Assembly (NCBI GenBank): GCA_050944415.1 | Contig: JBMNRA010000004.1 | Location: 3,829-67,828 of the forward strand | Origin: Ruminococcus_G sp050944415 | GTDB lineage: Bacteria; Bacillota; Clostridia; Lachnospirales; Lachnospiraceae | DNA length: 64,000 nucleotides | Direction: 5' to 3' | Part shown: positions 35,001 through 42,825 of the stretch, piece by piece | How positions within the stretch are numbered: position 1 is the stretch's first letter | Layout of the letters: each line of letters opens with the position of its first letter | Notes under the pieces: model-generated | Seen by the model: the letters and a program-made list of their open reading frames with translations, nothing else | Database searches by the model: none | What the model was told of the DNA's origin: nothing | Translations under genes and position numbers: made by a program

Positions 35001-35589
35001 CGCTTAATATATCATTGACACGGACCAGATTCTGCTGCTCTTCCGATAGTTTTTTCAACGCTGTATTCTTTCTTCTTTTGAATTTGACAATGCCTGCCGC
35101 CTCATCGAACAGCTCACGTCTCTCTTCCGGTTTACCGCTCAGAATTTTATCAATCTGTCCCTGACCGATGATGGAATAGCCCTCTTTCCCGATACCAGTA
35201 TCGTAAAACAGCTCATTAATATCTTTCAGGCGGCAGCTGCATCCATTCAGAAGATACTCGCTTTCTCCGGAACGATACAGTCTCCGAGTCACCGTCACTT
35301 CTTCAAATTCAATGTCCAGCTTGTGATCGGAATTGTCCAGAGTGATCGCTACAGACGCAAATCCCAGGGGCTTTCTGTTCTCCGTTCCGGAAAAGATGAC
35401 ATCCTGCATGTTGCCGCCGCGCAGCTGCTTTGCACTCTGCTCTCCCAAAACCCAACGCACAGCATCCGCCACATTGCTTTTTCCGCTGCCATTTGGCCCA
35501 ACGATTCCCGTAATTCCATTATGAAATTCAAAACAGATTTTATTTGCAAAAGATTTAAATCCCTGCACCTCAATACTCTTTAAATACAT
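32029..35589 (-). pseudogene. smc: Chromosome segregation protein SMC, interrupted by an in-frame TAG
   Basis: The frame from ATG 35589 encodes 957 residues: Walker A GPNGSGKS at 31-38, a long coiled coil, the hinge (about 500-660, with GGSMTGGAF at its end), then returning coil, stopping at TAG (32716-32718). Reading on in the same frame gives 15 further codons and then the C-terminal head, with LGPVNVNAIEDYKEL, MQLSGGEKALTAIALLFA and FCLLDEIEAALDD, ending at 32029. Counting the stop as one residue the protein is 1186 long, the normal SMC length. A CAG-to-TAG change would explain it. Without readthrough the head lacks Walker B; a GTG at 32670 might restart the C-terminal piece. Sequencing error cannot be excluded. 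Confidence 0.9.
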
Positions 35590-35596
35590 TGTTCAC

Positions 35597-36283
35597 CTAT
35601 TCTTGCCGCAGAGTGCAGATTGCATGGTATGCCGCTGTCTGCTCTGCCGCTTTTTTTGTTCGTCCCGTACCTCTGCCCAGCAGCTGATCCCCCACATATA
35701 CTTCCGCTGTAAAAACTTTATCATGATCCGGTCCTTCTTCTCCGGCCAGCCGATATGCGATTTCGCCGTGATAACTTCCCTGAACCATCTCCTGAAGAAT
35801 AGTTTTGCTGTCGTAAAACAGTTTTTTATGTTCAATATCATTCAGCACAAAACGATGGACAAATTCCCTGGCGCTGGAAAGACCTCCATCCAGGTAAATG
35901 GCTCCGATCACTGCTTCCAACGCATCTGATATGACAGAATCCCTTTTTCGGCCTCCTGTAAGATCCTCCCCCTTTCCCAGTTTGAGATAATCGCCCAGAG
36001 AAATCGCCCTGGCATCTCCTGCCAGAGTGGGTTCGCAGACAAGACTTGCCCTCAGTTTCGTCAGTTCTCCCTCGGGATAGTCCTCATAAGTATGGTATAA
36101 AAACTCGCTGGACAGCAGTTCAAGAACAGCATCGCCCAGAAACTCCAGCCGTTCGTTGCATTTCTGCCGGTTCATATGATGCTCATTAGTATAGGAACTG
36201 TGGCGCACCGCCATATCCAGAAGCTCCTTATTCTTAAAATTATATTTTAACTGGTCCTCCAGCTTACTTCGTTCTGCTTTCAT
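35597..36283 (-). CDS. rnc: Ribonuclease III
   Basis: Double-strand-specific endoribonuclease for rRNA and mRNA processing. The 228-residue protein has the catalytic signature ERLEFLGDAVLELLSSEFLY (about 44-63), the second acidic site in DALEAVIGAIYLDGG near 120, and a C-terminal double-stranded RNA-binding domain (about 155-225, KTILQEMVQGS to AAEQTAAYHAI). It lies seven bases upstream of smc. Confidence 0.96.
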   Translation of the reverse strand: MKAERSKLEDQLKYNFKNKELLDMAVRHSSYTNEHHMNRQKCNERLEFLGDAVLELLSSEFLYHTYEDYPEGELTKLRASLVCEPTLAGDARAISLGDYLKLGKGEDLTGGRKRDSVISDALEAVIGAIYLDGGLSSAREFVHRFVLNDIEHKKLFYDSKTILQEMVQGSYHGEIAYRLAGEEGPDHDKVFTAEVYVGDQLLGRGTGRTKKAAEQTAAYHAICTLRQE

Positions 36284-36305
36284 ATAATCCCCATTTCATA
36301 ACAAT

Positions 36306-36345
36306 AAAAGACTGCCTCCTTAATCCAATTCCCGAGACAGCCTTT
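36306..36345 (-). terminator. Hairpin between acpP and rnc
   Basis: On the minus strand AGGCTGTCTC and GAGGCAGTCT form a ten-base stem with two G-U pairs, followed by TTTTATTG. It probably ends part of the plsX-acpP transcripts and lets some continue into rnc. Confidence 0.5.
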
Positions 36346-36359
36346 ATTGGCATTCCTTT

Positions 36360-36605
36360 CTATCTGATTGCACGTTTGATTGCTTCCACCGCATCGCCTA
36401 CTGATACGATTTTTTCCGCCTCTTCGTTGGTAATCTCTATATCAAAGGTTTCTTCCACACCCATGATAATCTGAAAAACATCCAGCGAATCCGCACACAG
36501 ATCATCCGCAAATCTGGTATCCATTTTCACTTCTGCCCTGTCCACATTCAGAACATCTGCGATAATTTCCTGCAGTTTTTCATATTCCACGCTACTACTT
36601 GCCAT
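36360..36605 (-). CDS. acpP: Acyl carrier protein
   Basis: An 81-residue acidic carrier protein that holds growing fatty acids on a phosphopantetheine arm. The attachment serine is in LCADSLDVFQIIMGVEE near residue 40, with FDIEITNEEAEKIVSVGDAV following, as in AcpP. It is 15 bases downstream of plsX. Confidence 0.95.
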   Translation of the reverse strand: MASSSVEYEKLQEIIADVLNVDRAEVKMDTRFADDLCADSLDVFQIIMGVEETFDIEITNEEAEKIVSVGDAVEAIKRAIR

Positions 36606-36620
36606 ACTGTTCCTCCCCCT

Positions 36621-37637
36621 CTACTCTTCCTGTGCATCCGCAAGCTTCTCCCTGATTCTGTCACTGATATTCTGAGACTTGAACTGGATGCACTGAAGAA
36701 TGGAATTTCGTATTTCCACTGCTCTGGAACTGCCATGGGTCTTTACCACCAGGCTTTTCAATCCCAAAAGCGGAGCACCGCCGTATTCGCTGGCATCAAA
36801 ACTTTTTAATGTCTCTTTCAAAGCCGGCTTTACCAGAAGCGCCCCGATTTTACTTCTCAATGAAGTCATCATTCCCTCTTTTACTTTGGAAATCAGCGTT
36901 GCACCCACGCCCTCGTACAGTTTCAGAATCACATTTCCCACAAAAGCCTCACACACAATCACATCCGCATAACCTGCCGGTATGTCTCTGGCTTCAATAC
37001 TGCCGATGAAATTGATATTCTTACACTTTTTTAAAAGGGGATACGTTTCTTTTACAAGAGCATTTCCCTTTTCCTCTTCTGCACCGATATTGACAATGGC
37101 CACTCTCGGATTTTTAATCCCGATTACGTATTCCATATAGATAGATCCTATCTGGGCAAACTGAACCAAATGGGAAGGTCTGGCGTCCACATTAGCGCCG
37201 CAGTCAATCAGCAGAGAAACTCCTTTCGCCGTGGGGATCAGAGGTGCCAGCGGCGACCGCTCCACGCCTTTTATTCTGCCCACCAGAACCTGACCGCCCA
37301 CCAGAACAGCTCCCGTACTTCCGGAAGATACGAAGGCATCTGCCTCGCCTTTTCTCACCATAGTAAGCGCCGTTACAATAGAAGAATCCTTTTTTGTACG
37401 GATAGCATTTACCGGAGGTTCCGCCGTTTCAATAATTTCAGAAGCATGTATAACCTTCAGACGCTCTTTCGGATAAGAATACTTATTCAACTCCTGTTCC
37501 ACCAATTCCTTTTTTCCCACCAGATAGACAAAAATATTCTTATTGATATTAAGAGCATCCACCGCACCTTTCACCGGTTCTGCCGGGGCATAGTCACCTC
37601 CCATGGCATCTACGGCCACTTTTACCAAATTGTCCAT
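36621..37637 (-). CDS. plsX: Phosphate acyltransferase PlsX
   Basis: Makes acyl-phosphate from acyl-ACP for phospholipid synthesis. The 338-residue protein begins KVAVDAMGGDYAPAEPVKGA and carries SSGSTGAVLVGGQ near 103, LIDCGANVDARP near 141 and FVGNVILKLYEG near 232. Its own promoter (37689-37717) lies upstream; acpP follows in the same transcript. Confidence 0.95.
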   Translation of the reverse strand: MDNLVKVAVDAMGGDYAPAEPVKGAVDALNINKNIFVYLVGKKELVEQELNKYSYPKERLKVIHASEIIETAEPPVNAIRTKKDSSIVTALTMVRKGEADAFVSSGSTGAVLVGGQVLVGRIKGVERSPLAPLIPTAKGVSLLIDCGANVDARPSHLVQFAQIGSIYMEYVIGIKNPRVAIVNIGAEEEKGNALVKETYPLLKKCKNINFIGSIEARDIPAGYADVIVCEAFVGNVILKLYEGVGATLISKVKEGMMTSLRSKIGALLVKPALKETLKSFDASEYGGAPLLGLKSLVVKTHGSSRAVEIRNSILQCIQFKSQNISDRIREKLADAQEE

Positions 37638-37688
37638 TCTTTCATCTCCAAATACTTTTTTTCCATACAGGAATCACACACTAAGAAT

Positions 37689-37717
37689 AATATACTAGAC
37701 ATCAGAACAAATTGCAA
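37689..37717 (-). promoter_or_regulatory. Promoter of plsX-acpP
   Basis: TTGCAA (37712-37717, minus strand), a 17-base spacer and TATATT (37689-37694), about 50 bases before the plsX start. Confidence 0.6.
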
Positions 37718-37723
37718 GTTGCT

Positions 37724-37759
37724 AAAAGCAGGAGCGGCTGCCATACAGCACACTCCTGC
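37724..37759 (-). terminator. Terminator after the cell-wall-repeat lipoprotein
   Basis: GCAGGAG (37759-37753) pairs with CTCCTGC (37734-37728) on the minus strand, followed by TTTT. Confidence 0.65.
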
Positions 37760-37769
37760 CTGCTTTTGT

Positions 37770-38711
37770 TTATTCTGCCAGCCGGCCGTCCGGATTCAGC
37801 CATTTGCCATCCACTTCACAATTGCTGAGCATGATTCCGTCTTCGTTAAAATAATACCAGCTTCCGTCAATCTCTTCCCATTCGGAAATCTTAATGGCTC
37901 CGTCAGAGGCCGAATAGTACATGCTTCCATCGCTGTCCAGCCAGCCGGTATGCATGGCGCCGCTGCTCTCCAGGAAATATCTCTTTCCATCCACTGTAAT
38001 CCATCCGGTTGCCATTGATCCGTCCTCATTGAGATAATACCATACGTTATCTACCTCAGCCCATCCGGTTCTCATATAACCGTTTTTGTCAAAAAGATAC
38101 CATTTGCCGTCTACCTTTGCCCAGTCGCTGACTACTTTTTCTCCGTCTTTCACGTAGAACCATCCGGTATCATCCTCTGTCCATCCTTCCGCCAGTTCAC
38201 CTTTTTTTGGTGCAGGCTTGGCGTCCGGATCCACATAAATATGGTACATGCCGCTGGTAGTCATATTAATGGCATTGTCAACCGTATTAGTGGCAACCAC
38301 AAAATAGTACCAGTGTCCTTCCTCAGACGTATCCGGCTGATAGCTGCTGTCCGTTGCACCTTCAATCAACATTCCGCCGCCGTTGGAATCAACCGTGTTT
38401 CTGTACCACTGATATGTAATTTTTCCTTCTCCCTTAACCTCGGCCTTTACTTCCAGCGGTTCAGCCTCATCACCCACTGCGTACGTCGCTTCCCCCTTCA
38501 GATTCGTCGTAAACTCAGGTGCTTCCACACTGGTGTCCACCTGGACAGCATCCGGATCAAAGGTTTCTCCCTGACTGTCTGCTGAAGAATCCTCTGTACT
38601 GGTATGCCCCCACAGAAGATTCCAGGTATTCTTTACCGAAGAACAGCCTGTGAAAAGAGTCAGACCACTGATCAGTGCCACTGCTAAAATCCCTTTTTTA
38701 ATAACTTTCAT
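37770..38711 (-). CDS. Lipoprotein with Ig-like region and cell-wall/choline-binding-type repeats
   Basis: A 313-residue exported protein. A signal peptide ends in a lipobox (LTLFTGC, Cys about 23); an acidic linker and an Ig-like beta region follow (about 60-160, containing GEGKITYQWYRNT). The C-terminal half (about 180-305) holds six or so tandem repeats of the GW/WYY type, for example GTGWFY-like, GKWYLFDKNGYMRTGWAEV and GKRYFLESSGAMHTGW, as in choline-binding or glucan-binding modules. It is probably surface-anchored and contacts wall polymers; no catalytic domain is visible. It has its own promoter and terminator. Confidence 0.82.
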   Translation of the reverse strand: MKVIKKGILAVALISGLTLFTGCSSVKNTWNLLWGHTSTEDSSADSQGETFDPDAVQVDTSVEAPEFTTNLKGEATYAVGDEAEPLEVKAEVKGEGKITYQWYRNTVDSNGGGMLIEGATDSSYQPDTSEEGHWYYFVVATNTVDNAINMTTSGMYHIYVDPDAKPAPKKGELAEGWTEDDTGWFYVKDGEKVVSDWAKVDGKWYLFDKNGYMRTGWAEVDNVWYYLNEDGSMATGWITVDGKRYFLESSGAMHTGWLDSDGSMYYSASDGAIKISEWEEIDGSWYYFNEDGIMLSNCEVDGKWLNPDGRLAE

Positions 38712-38774
38712 ACTCTTTACCCCTATTCTGAAATGTTACATTTTTTTTGCATTTTCATGTAAATCCTGTTTCAC

Positions 38775-38804
38775 ATTATATCACACAGATGTTCTATCCG
38801 TCAA
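38775..38804 (-). promoter_or_regulatory. Promoter of the cell-wall-repeat lipoprotein
   Basis: TTGACG (38799-38804, minus strand), an 18-base spacer and TATAAT (38775-38780). The -35 box lies inside the final codons of the DUF2284 gene. Confidence 0.6.
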
Positions 38805-39357
38805 TCTCAGTCTCCGGAAGCAGAAACATGCCAAAATATGTCACTGTATTCTGTCCGTTAATATACTGCATTCCGCTGGCGGCAGCCAGCTGGGTGCAGT
38901 TCATACAGTACGCCTCCACCGATGAGATAGCCTTGTCGGGCATTCTGCAGGGTTCTCCCGTTATCTGGGCACATACTTTACAGCGGTCACATTTTCCGGC
39001 CGTCAGCTGAAGAAAATGAGAATAACTCTGAGATATGATTTTTTCAATCTTATCTGCCGTTTTTGAGTGTTTTTCCGCAGCCTCCATCATTCCTTCTATA
39101 TCATAAGAATCTTCTATTTCTGTCACTGTCTGAAAAACCAGGCCCTTTGCATAAGACTTAGCTTCCGCGATCAGCTCCCCCGGTTCTCCCACATTAGGGG
39201 GACATGCATAATTTCTTCCGTAATTTCCGCAGTAATTGGCCTCGCATGCCTTCCGCAGCTCTTCATCAAATACAATCTGATCCGTATCAATTACCTGCGC
39301 CTTATAAGCGCCGCATTCCAGCGCCTTTTGCGCCAGTTCTTCAAAAAAGTTTCCCAT
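38794..39357 (-). CDS. DUF2284 cysteine-rich putative metal-binding protein
   Basis: A 187-residue protein with clustered cysteines: ANYCGNYGRNYACPP near residue 42, then KCDRCKVCAQITGEPCRMP near 125 and AYCMNC near 150. The spacing resembles ferredoxin-type or zinc sites and the DUF2284 family. Function is unknown. ATG 39357 is preferred to a GTG four codons upstream. It is separated from rpmF by a terminator and may be expressed by readthrough or from its own weak promoter. Confidence 0.8.
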   Translation of the reverse strand: MGNFFEELAQKALECGAYKAQVIDTDQIVFDEELRKACEANYCGNYGRNYACPPNVGEPGELIAEAKSYAKGLVFQTVTEIEDSYDIEGMMEAAEKHSKTADKIEKIISQSYSHFLQLTAGKCDRCKVCAQITGEPCRMPDKAISSVEAYCMNCTQLAAASGMQYINGQNTVTYFGMFLLPETEIDG

Positions 39358-39396
39358 AACGCACCCCACATTTCTTACATATTATTATTACTATAA

Positions 39397-39425
39397 CAAA
39401 AGGCTTTCCGTACCCGGAAAGCCTT
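39397..39425 (-). terminator. Terminator after rpmF
   Basis: AAGGCTTTCCG (39425-39415) pairs perfectly with CGGAAAGCCTT (39410-39400) on the minus strand, four-base loop, followed by a short T run. Confidence 0.8.
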
Positions 39426-39433
39426 ACTGGCAA

Positions 39434-39613
39434 TTAGTCCATTGAAATAATTTCTTTTTTATTATAGGAACCACATGCCTTGCATACACGGTGAGGCATC
39501 ATCAGCTCTCCGCATTTGCTGCATTTTACCAGGTTCGGAGCACTCATTTTCCAGTTTGCTCTTCTTTTATCTCTTCTGGCTTTAGATGTTTTATTTTTTG
39601 GACAGATGGACAT
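39434..39613 (-). CDS. rpmF: 50S ribosomal protein L32
   Basis: A 59-residue ribosomal protein beginning MSICPKNKTSKARRDKRRAN and containing the zinc-type cysteines VKCSKCGELMMPHRVCKACG. AAGGAGG lies nine bases before the ATG, and the gene starts three bases after the DUF177 stop codon, its usual partner. Confidence 0.96.
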   Translation of the reverse strand: MSICPKNKTSKARRDKRRANWKMSAPNLVKCSKCGELMMPHRVCKACGSYNKKEIISMD

Positions 39614-39616
39614 TTA

Positions 39617-40144
39617 TTACACCTCCTTAAACTTGCTGAATATATCTTTGATCGCCGCCATTCTCGGATCGGGAACAGCAGTATCACAACCGCATGATAT
39701 CCGGTTACGGTTGGCACCGCACTGAGGGCATATTCCCTTACAGTCTTCCCGGCAGAGAACCTGAATCGGCCAATCCGTCAAAATCTCATTATGCACCAGC
39801 TGATCCACATCCAGTTTCTTTTCTGCGACGCAGCCGCCGTCCTCTGACGTTTCCTCCCGTTCCTCATCCGACAGCTTCATATCCACTTTGTATTCACCGT
39901 GAATATGAAAGGGAACCCTTACGGTTTCCAGACACCGGGCACATGGAATACCTACCGTCACATCAGACACCGCCTTAATCTCCAGTATCTGATTTCCGGC
40001 ATGCACCGCCTCCACGCTGACAGGAGCTTTCTCCAGAATGGGAAAAGATTCCATCTTTGTTTCAACAGTCTCCAGTTCAACAGGAACAGAATATTCTTCT
40101 TTTCTTCCCTCATGGTTTAAGATATTCGTCAGATCAATCCGCAT
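39617..40144 (-). CDS. DUF177 (YceD-like) protein
   Basis: A 175-residue YceD/DUF177 protein, in bacteria nearly always encoded just before rpmF and linked to 23S rRNA processing or ribosome assembly. The C-terminus has the cysteine cluster LCREDCKGICPQCGANRN, followed by SCGC. An excellent promoter lies 30 bases upstream. Confidence 0.92.
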   Translation of the reverse strand: MRIDLTNILNHEGRKEEYSVPVELETVETKMESFPILEKAPVSVEAVHAGNQILEIKAVSDVTVGIPCARCLETVRVPFHIHGEYKVDMKLSDEEREETSEDGGCVAEKKLDVDQLVHNEILTDWPIQVLCREDCKGICPQCGANRNRISCGCDTAVPDPRMAAIKDIFSKFKEV

Positions 40145-40170
40145 AATTGTCTCCTAATCACACTCTGATA

Positions 40171-40199
40171 ATTATACATATCACTACAATTTTTGTCAA
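40171..40199 (-). promoter_or_regulatory. Promoter of DUF177-rpmF
   Basis: TTGACA (40194-40199, minus strand), a 17-base spacer and TATAAT (40171-40176): both boxes match consensus. Confidence 0.8.
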
Positions 40200-40243
40200 C
40201 CATTTTTCCTTGACTTTTGTAACTATCTAAAATCATCCACGAT

Positions 40244-40279
40244 AAAACCCCAAAAGGCAATCATGCCCTTCGGGGTTTT
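40244..40279 (-). terminator. Terminator after ackA
   Basis: AAAACCCC (40279-40272) pairs with GGGGTTTT (40251-40244) on the minus strand, with an inner AGGGCA/TGCCTTT stem. Confidence 0.8.
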
Positions 40280-40296
40280 ATTTACAAATATTTCTG

Positions 40297-41487
40297 TTAT
40301 TTTACCAGAGCTACTGTCTCACGGCAGATCGCCAGCTCTTCATTCGTAGGAATAACGGCAACTTTTACCTTGGAATCCGGAGTAGAAATTACCATATCTT
40401 CTCCTCTTCCCGCATTAGCTGCTTCATCCAGTTTGATACCCAGATATCCCAGATATCCCACTACGATTTCACGAATCAACGGAGCGTTTTCACCAATGCC
40501 GGCGGTAAACGCAATAGCGTCAACACCGTTCATCGCTGCTACATAAGAACCGATGTATTTCGCAACACGATAAGAGAATACTTCGATGGCATTCTTTGCC
40601 AGTTCGTTTCCATTGTCCATTGCTTCTTCCAGATCACGGAAATCACTGGATACACGAGAAAGACCTTCTACGCCGGATTTCTTGTTCAGTACGTTCATCA
40701 CGCCTGCGATATCCAGGTTTTCTTTCTTTGCGATATATTCCATAATCGCAGGATCAATATCACCGGAACGTGTTCCCATAACAAGACCTTCCAACGGAGT
40801 AAGACCCATGGATGTATCTACACATTTTCCATTTACCACTGCGCTGACAGAAGCGCCGTTTCCAAGATGAGCAACGATAATCTTGGAATTGTTCAGATCC
40901 AGTCCCAGGAAGTCAGCCGCATGTTTGGATACAAAACTGTGAGATGTTCCGTGGAAACCGTATCTTCTCACTTTATATTTTTCGTAATATTCATAAGGAA
41001 GTCCGTACAGATACGCTTTCTTCGGCATTGTCTGATGGAAAGCAGTATCAAATACAGCGACCATGGGAGCTTTCGGCATCAGTTCCTGGCAGGCACGGAT
41101 TCCGATCAGATTGGCCGGATTATGAAGAGGCGCCAGATCATTGCACTCTTCGATAGCAGCCATAACTTCATCATTAATTACAACGGAAGACGCAAATTTT
41201 TCTCCTCCATGTACCACGCGGTGTCCCACAGCGTCTACCTCATCCAGACTCTTGATTACGCCCGTCTTGGGATTCATCAGCGCATCCAGCACCATCTGGA
41301 TCGCCTGTTTATGTGTTGGCATATCGGCGTCAGTTTTTTCTTTTTCACCGCCCGCCGGCTGATATACCAGTCTTCCGTCGATTCCGATACGTTCGCAGAG
41401 ACCTTTTGCCAGCACATCCTCTGTATCAGAGTTAATGAGCTGGAATTTCAAAGAAGAGCTTCCACAGTTGATTACTAATACATTCAT
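40297..41487 (-). CDS. ackA: Acetate kinase
   Basis: Makes ATP and acetate from acetyl phosphate in fermentation. The 396-residue protein has NVLVINCGSSSLKFQL at the start, HRVVHGGEKF near 90, AVFDTAFHQTMP near 145, RRYGFHGTSH near 175, HLGNGAS near 205 and FTAGIGENAP near 330. It follows pta in the same transcript with a 45-base gap. Confidence 0.97.
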   Translation of the reverse strand: MNVLVINCGSSSLKFQLINSDTEDVLAKGLCERIGIDGRLVYQPAGGEKEKTDADMPTHKQAIQMVLDALMNPKTGVIKSLDEVDAVGHRVVHGGEKFASSVVINDEVMAAIEECNDLAPLHNPANLIGIRACQELMPKAPMVAVFDTAFHQTMPKKAYLYGLPYEYYEKYKVRRYGFHGTSHSFVSKHAADFLGLDLNNSKIIVAHLGNGASVSAVVNGKCVDTSMGLTPLEGLVMGTRSGDIDPAIMEYIAKKENLDIAGVMNVLNKKSGVEGLSRVSSDFRDLEEAMDNGNELAKNAIEVFSYRVAKYIGSYVAAMNGVDAIAFTAGIGENAPLIREIVVGYLGYLGIKLDEAANAGRGEDMVISTPDSKVKVAVIPTNEELAICRETVALVK

Positions 41488-41532
41488 CGTTTTACTACCT
41501 TTCGTTTTTATTTAAGAAGTCATGTGTTTTGA

Positions 41533-42525
41533 TTACTGCTGGCACTGTACGGCTGTAATAGCCACAACACCTACGATATCGTCAGCAGAGCATCCTCTGG
41601 AAAGGTCGTTAACCGGTGCAGCGATACCCTGTGTAACCGGTCCGTACGCTTCTGCTTTGCCCAGTCTCTGAACCAGTTTATATCCGATGTTTCCGGCATC
41701 CAGATCCGGGAAGATCAGTACGTTGGCCTGTCCGGCAACAGGACTTCCGGGAGCTTTTGAAGCGCCTACGCTGGGAACGATAGCCGCATCCAGCTGCAGC
41801 TCGCCGTCCAGTTTCAGATCCGGATAAGACTCTTTCGCAATCTTAACAGCTTCCGTCACTTTATCGATATCCGCATGTTTAGCGCTTCCCTTGGTAGAGT
41901 GAGAAAGGAATGCGATCTTCGGTTCCTCACCAACCAGCAGTTTAAAGGACTCTGCGGAAGATTCTGCGATGGCAGCCAGTTCTTCCGGATTCGGATTCTG
42001 ATTCAGACCGCAGTCAGCGAATACGAATGTGCCGTTTGCTCCGTACTCACAGTCCGGAACAGACATCAGGAAGAAAGCGGAAACCAGTTTTGTTCCCGGT
42101 TTTGTCTTCAGGATCTGCAGACAGGGTCTTAATGTATCTGCTGTTGAGTGGCATGCTCCGGATACCATACCGTCGGCATCACCCATTTTTACCATCATAA
42201 CTCCATAGTAGAGATACTGATTCAGCATAATTTCTTTTGCTTTTTCCGGCGTCATGCCTTTTTTCTCACGAAGCTCTACCAGCTTGTCGATATAAGACTG
42301 TGTTTTGTCCGATTTCGCCGGGTCAACTACAACCGCGCCTGTGATGTCCAGACCTTCGCTGCCTTTCTTAACAGCTTCTTCTGTGCCGACCAGAATAACA
42401 TTTGCGATATTTTCTTTCAGAATTTTTTCAACTGCTTCGTACGTTCTTCTGTCCTCTGTTTCCGGAAGAACAATTGTTTTTTTGTTTGCTTTTGCTCTTT
42501 CTTTGATTACGTCAATAAATCCCAT
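41533..42525 (-). CDS. pta: Phosphate acetyltransferase
   Basis: Converts acetyl-CoA to acetyl phosphate. The 330-residue short form contains IVLPETEDRRTYEAVEKIL, DGMVSGACHSTADTLRPCLQ near 140, SKAPGSPVAGQANVLIFPDL near 255 and GPVTQGIAAPVNDLSRGCS near 295. ATG 42525 follows AAGGAG by nine bases; the 25 extra codons upstream are in the leader. With ackA it forms the main acetate pathway. Confidence 0.96.
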   Translation of the reverse strand: MGFIDVIKERAKANKKTIVLPETEDRRTYEAVEKILKENIANVILVGTEEAVKKGSEGLDITGAVVVDPAKSDKTQSYIDKLVELREKKGMTPEKAKEIMLNQYLYYGVMMVKMGDADGMVSGACHSTADTLRPCLQILKTKPGTKLVSAFFLMSVPDCEYGANGTFVFADCGLNQNPNPEELAAIAESSAESFKLLVGEEPKIAFLSHSTKGSAKHADIDKVTEAVKIAKESYPDLKLDGELQLDAAIVPSVGASKAPGSPVAGQANVLIFPDLDAGNIGYKLVQRLGKAEAYGPVTQGIAAPVNDLSRGCSADDIVGVVAITAVQCQQ

Positions 42526-42562
42526 GATCTTTGACTCCTTTCGTTTTTTACTCGCTGTGTCT

Positions 42563-42591
42563 ATTATACCGCCAACCCCCTTGTATTTCAA
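42563..42591 (-). promoter_or_regulatory. Promoter of pta-ackA
   Basis: TTGAAA (42586-42591, minus strand), a 17-base spacer and TATAAT (42563-42568), about 38 bases before the pta start. Confidence 0.75.
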
Positions 42592-42613
42592 GCACTTCAA
42601 TGGTAGAATTTGA

Positions 42614-42782
42614 AGATACCAGGGTCAAAAAGTCAGTCAAACGCATGTGCTGGCACATATGCGCTTGACTGATTTTGGGACCCGCCAAAACAGGAGGAAG
42701 CAGCGGGGCAGGGGACCCGCGTATTCCGACTGTTTTGCAGAATTGCAGACGCGCGCAGTGCATTGCAATTCGTCTGGTATCT
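42614..42782. repeat. Structured repeat-like element with nested hairpins
   Basis: The segment is bounded by a nine-base inverted repeat, AGATACCAG (42614-42622) and CTGGTATCT (42774-42782). Inside are three hairpins: TCAGTCAAACGCATGTG with CACATATGCGCTTGACTGA (about 42633-42674), CAAAACAG with CTGTTTTG (42686-42737) enclosing GCGGG/CCCGC, and GAATTGCA with TGCAATTC (42740-42771). GGGACCCGC occurs twice. GTCAAAAAGTCAG is repeated just outside the right end (near 42796-42808) and AAAACAGGAGG recurs as the tmcAL ribosome binding site. It looks like a small non-autonomous repeat or a structured RNA; no coding potential is credible. Confidence 0.55.
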
Positions 42783-42825
42783 GACCATTTTTAAAGTCAA
42801 AAAGTCAGCAAAACAGGAGGTCATC

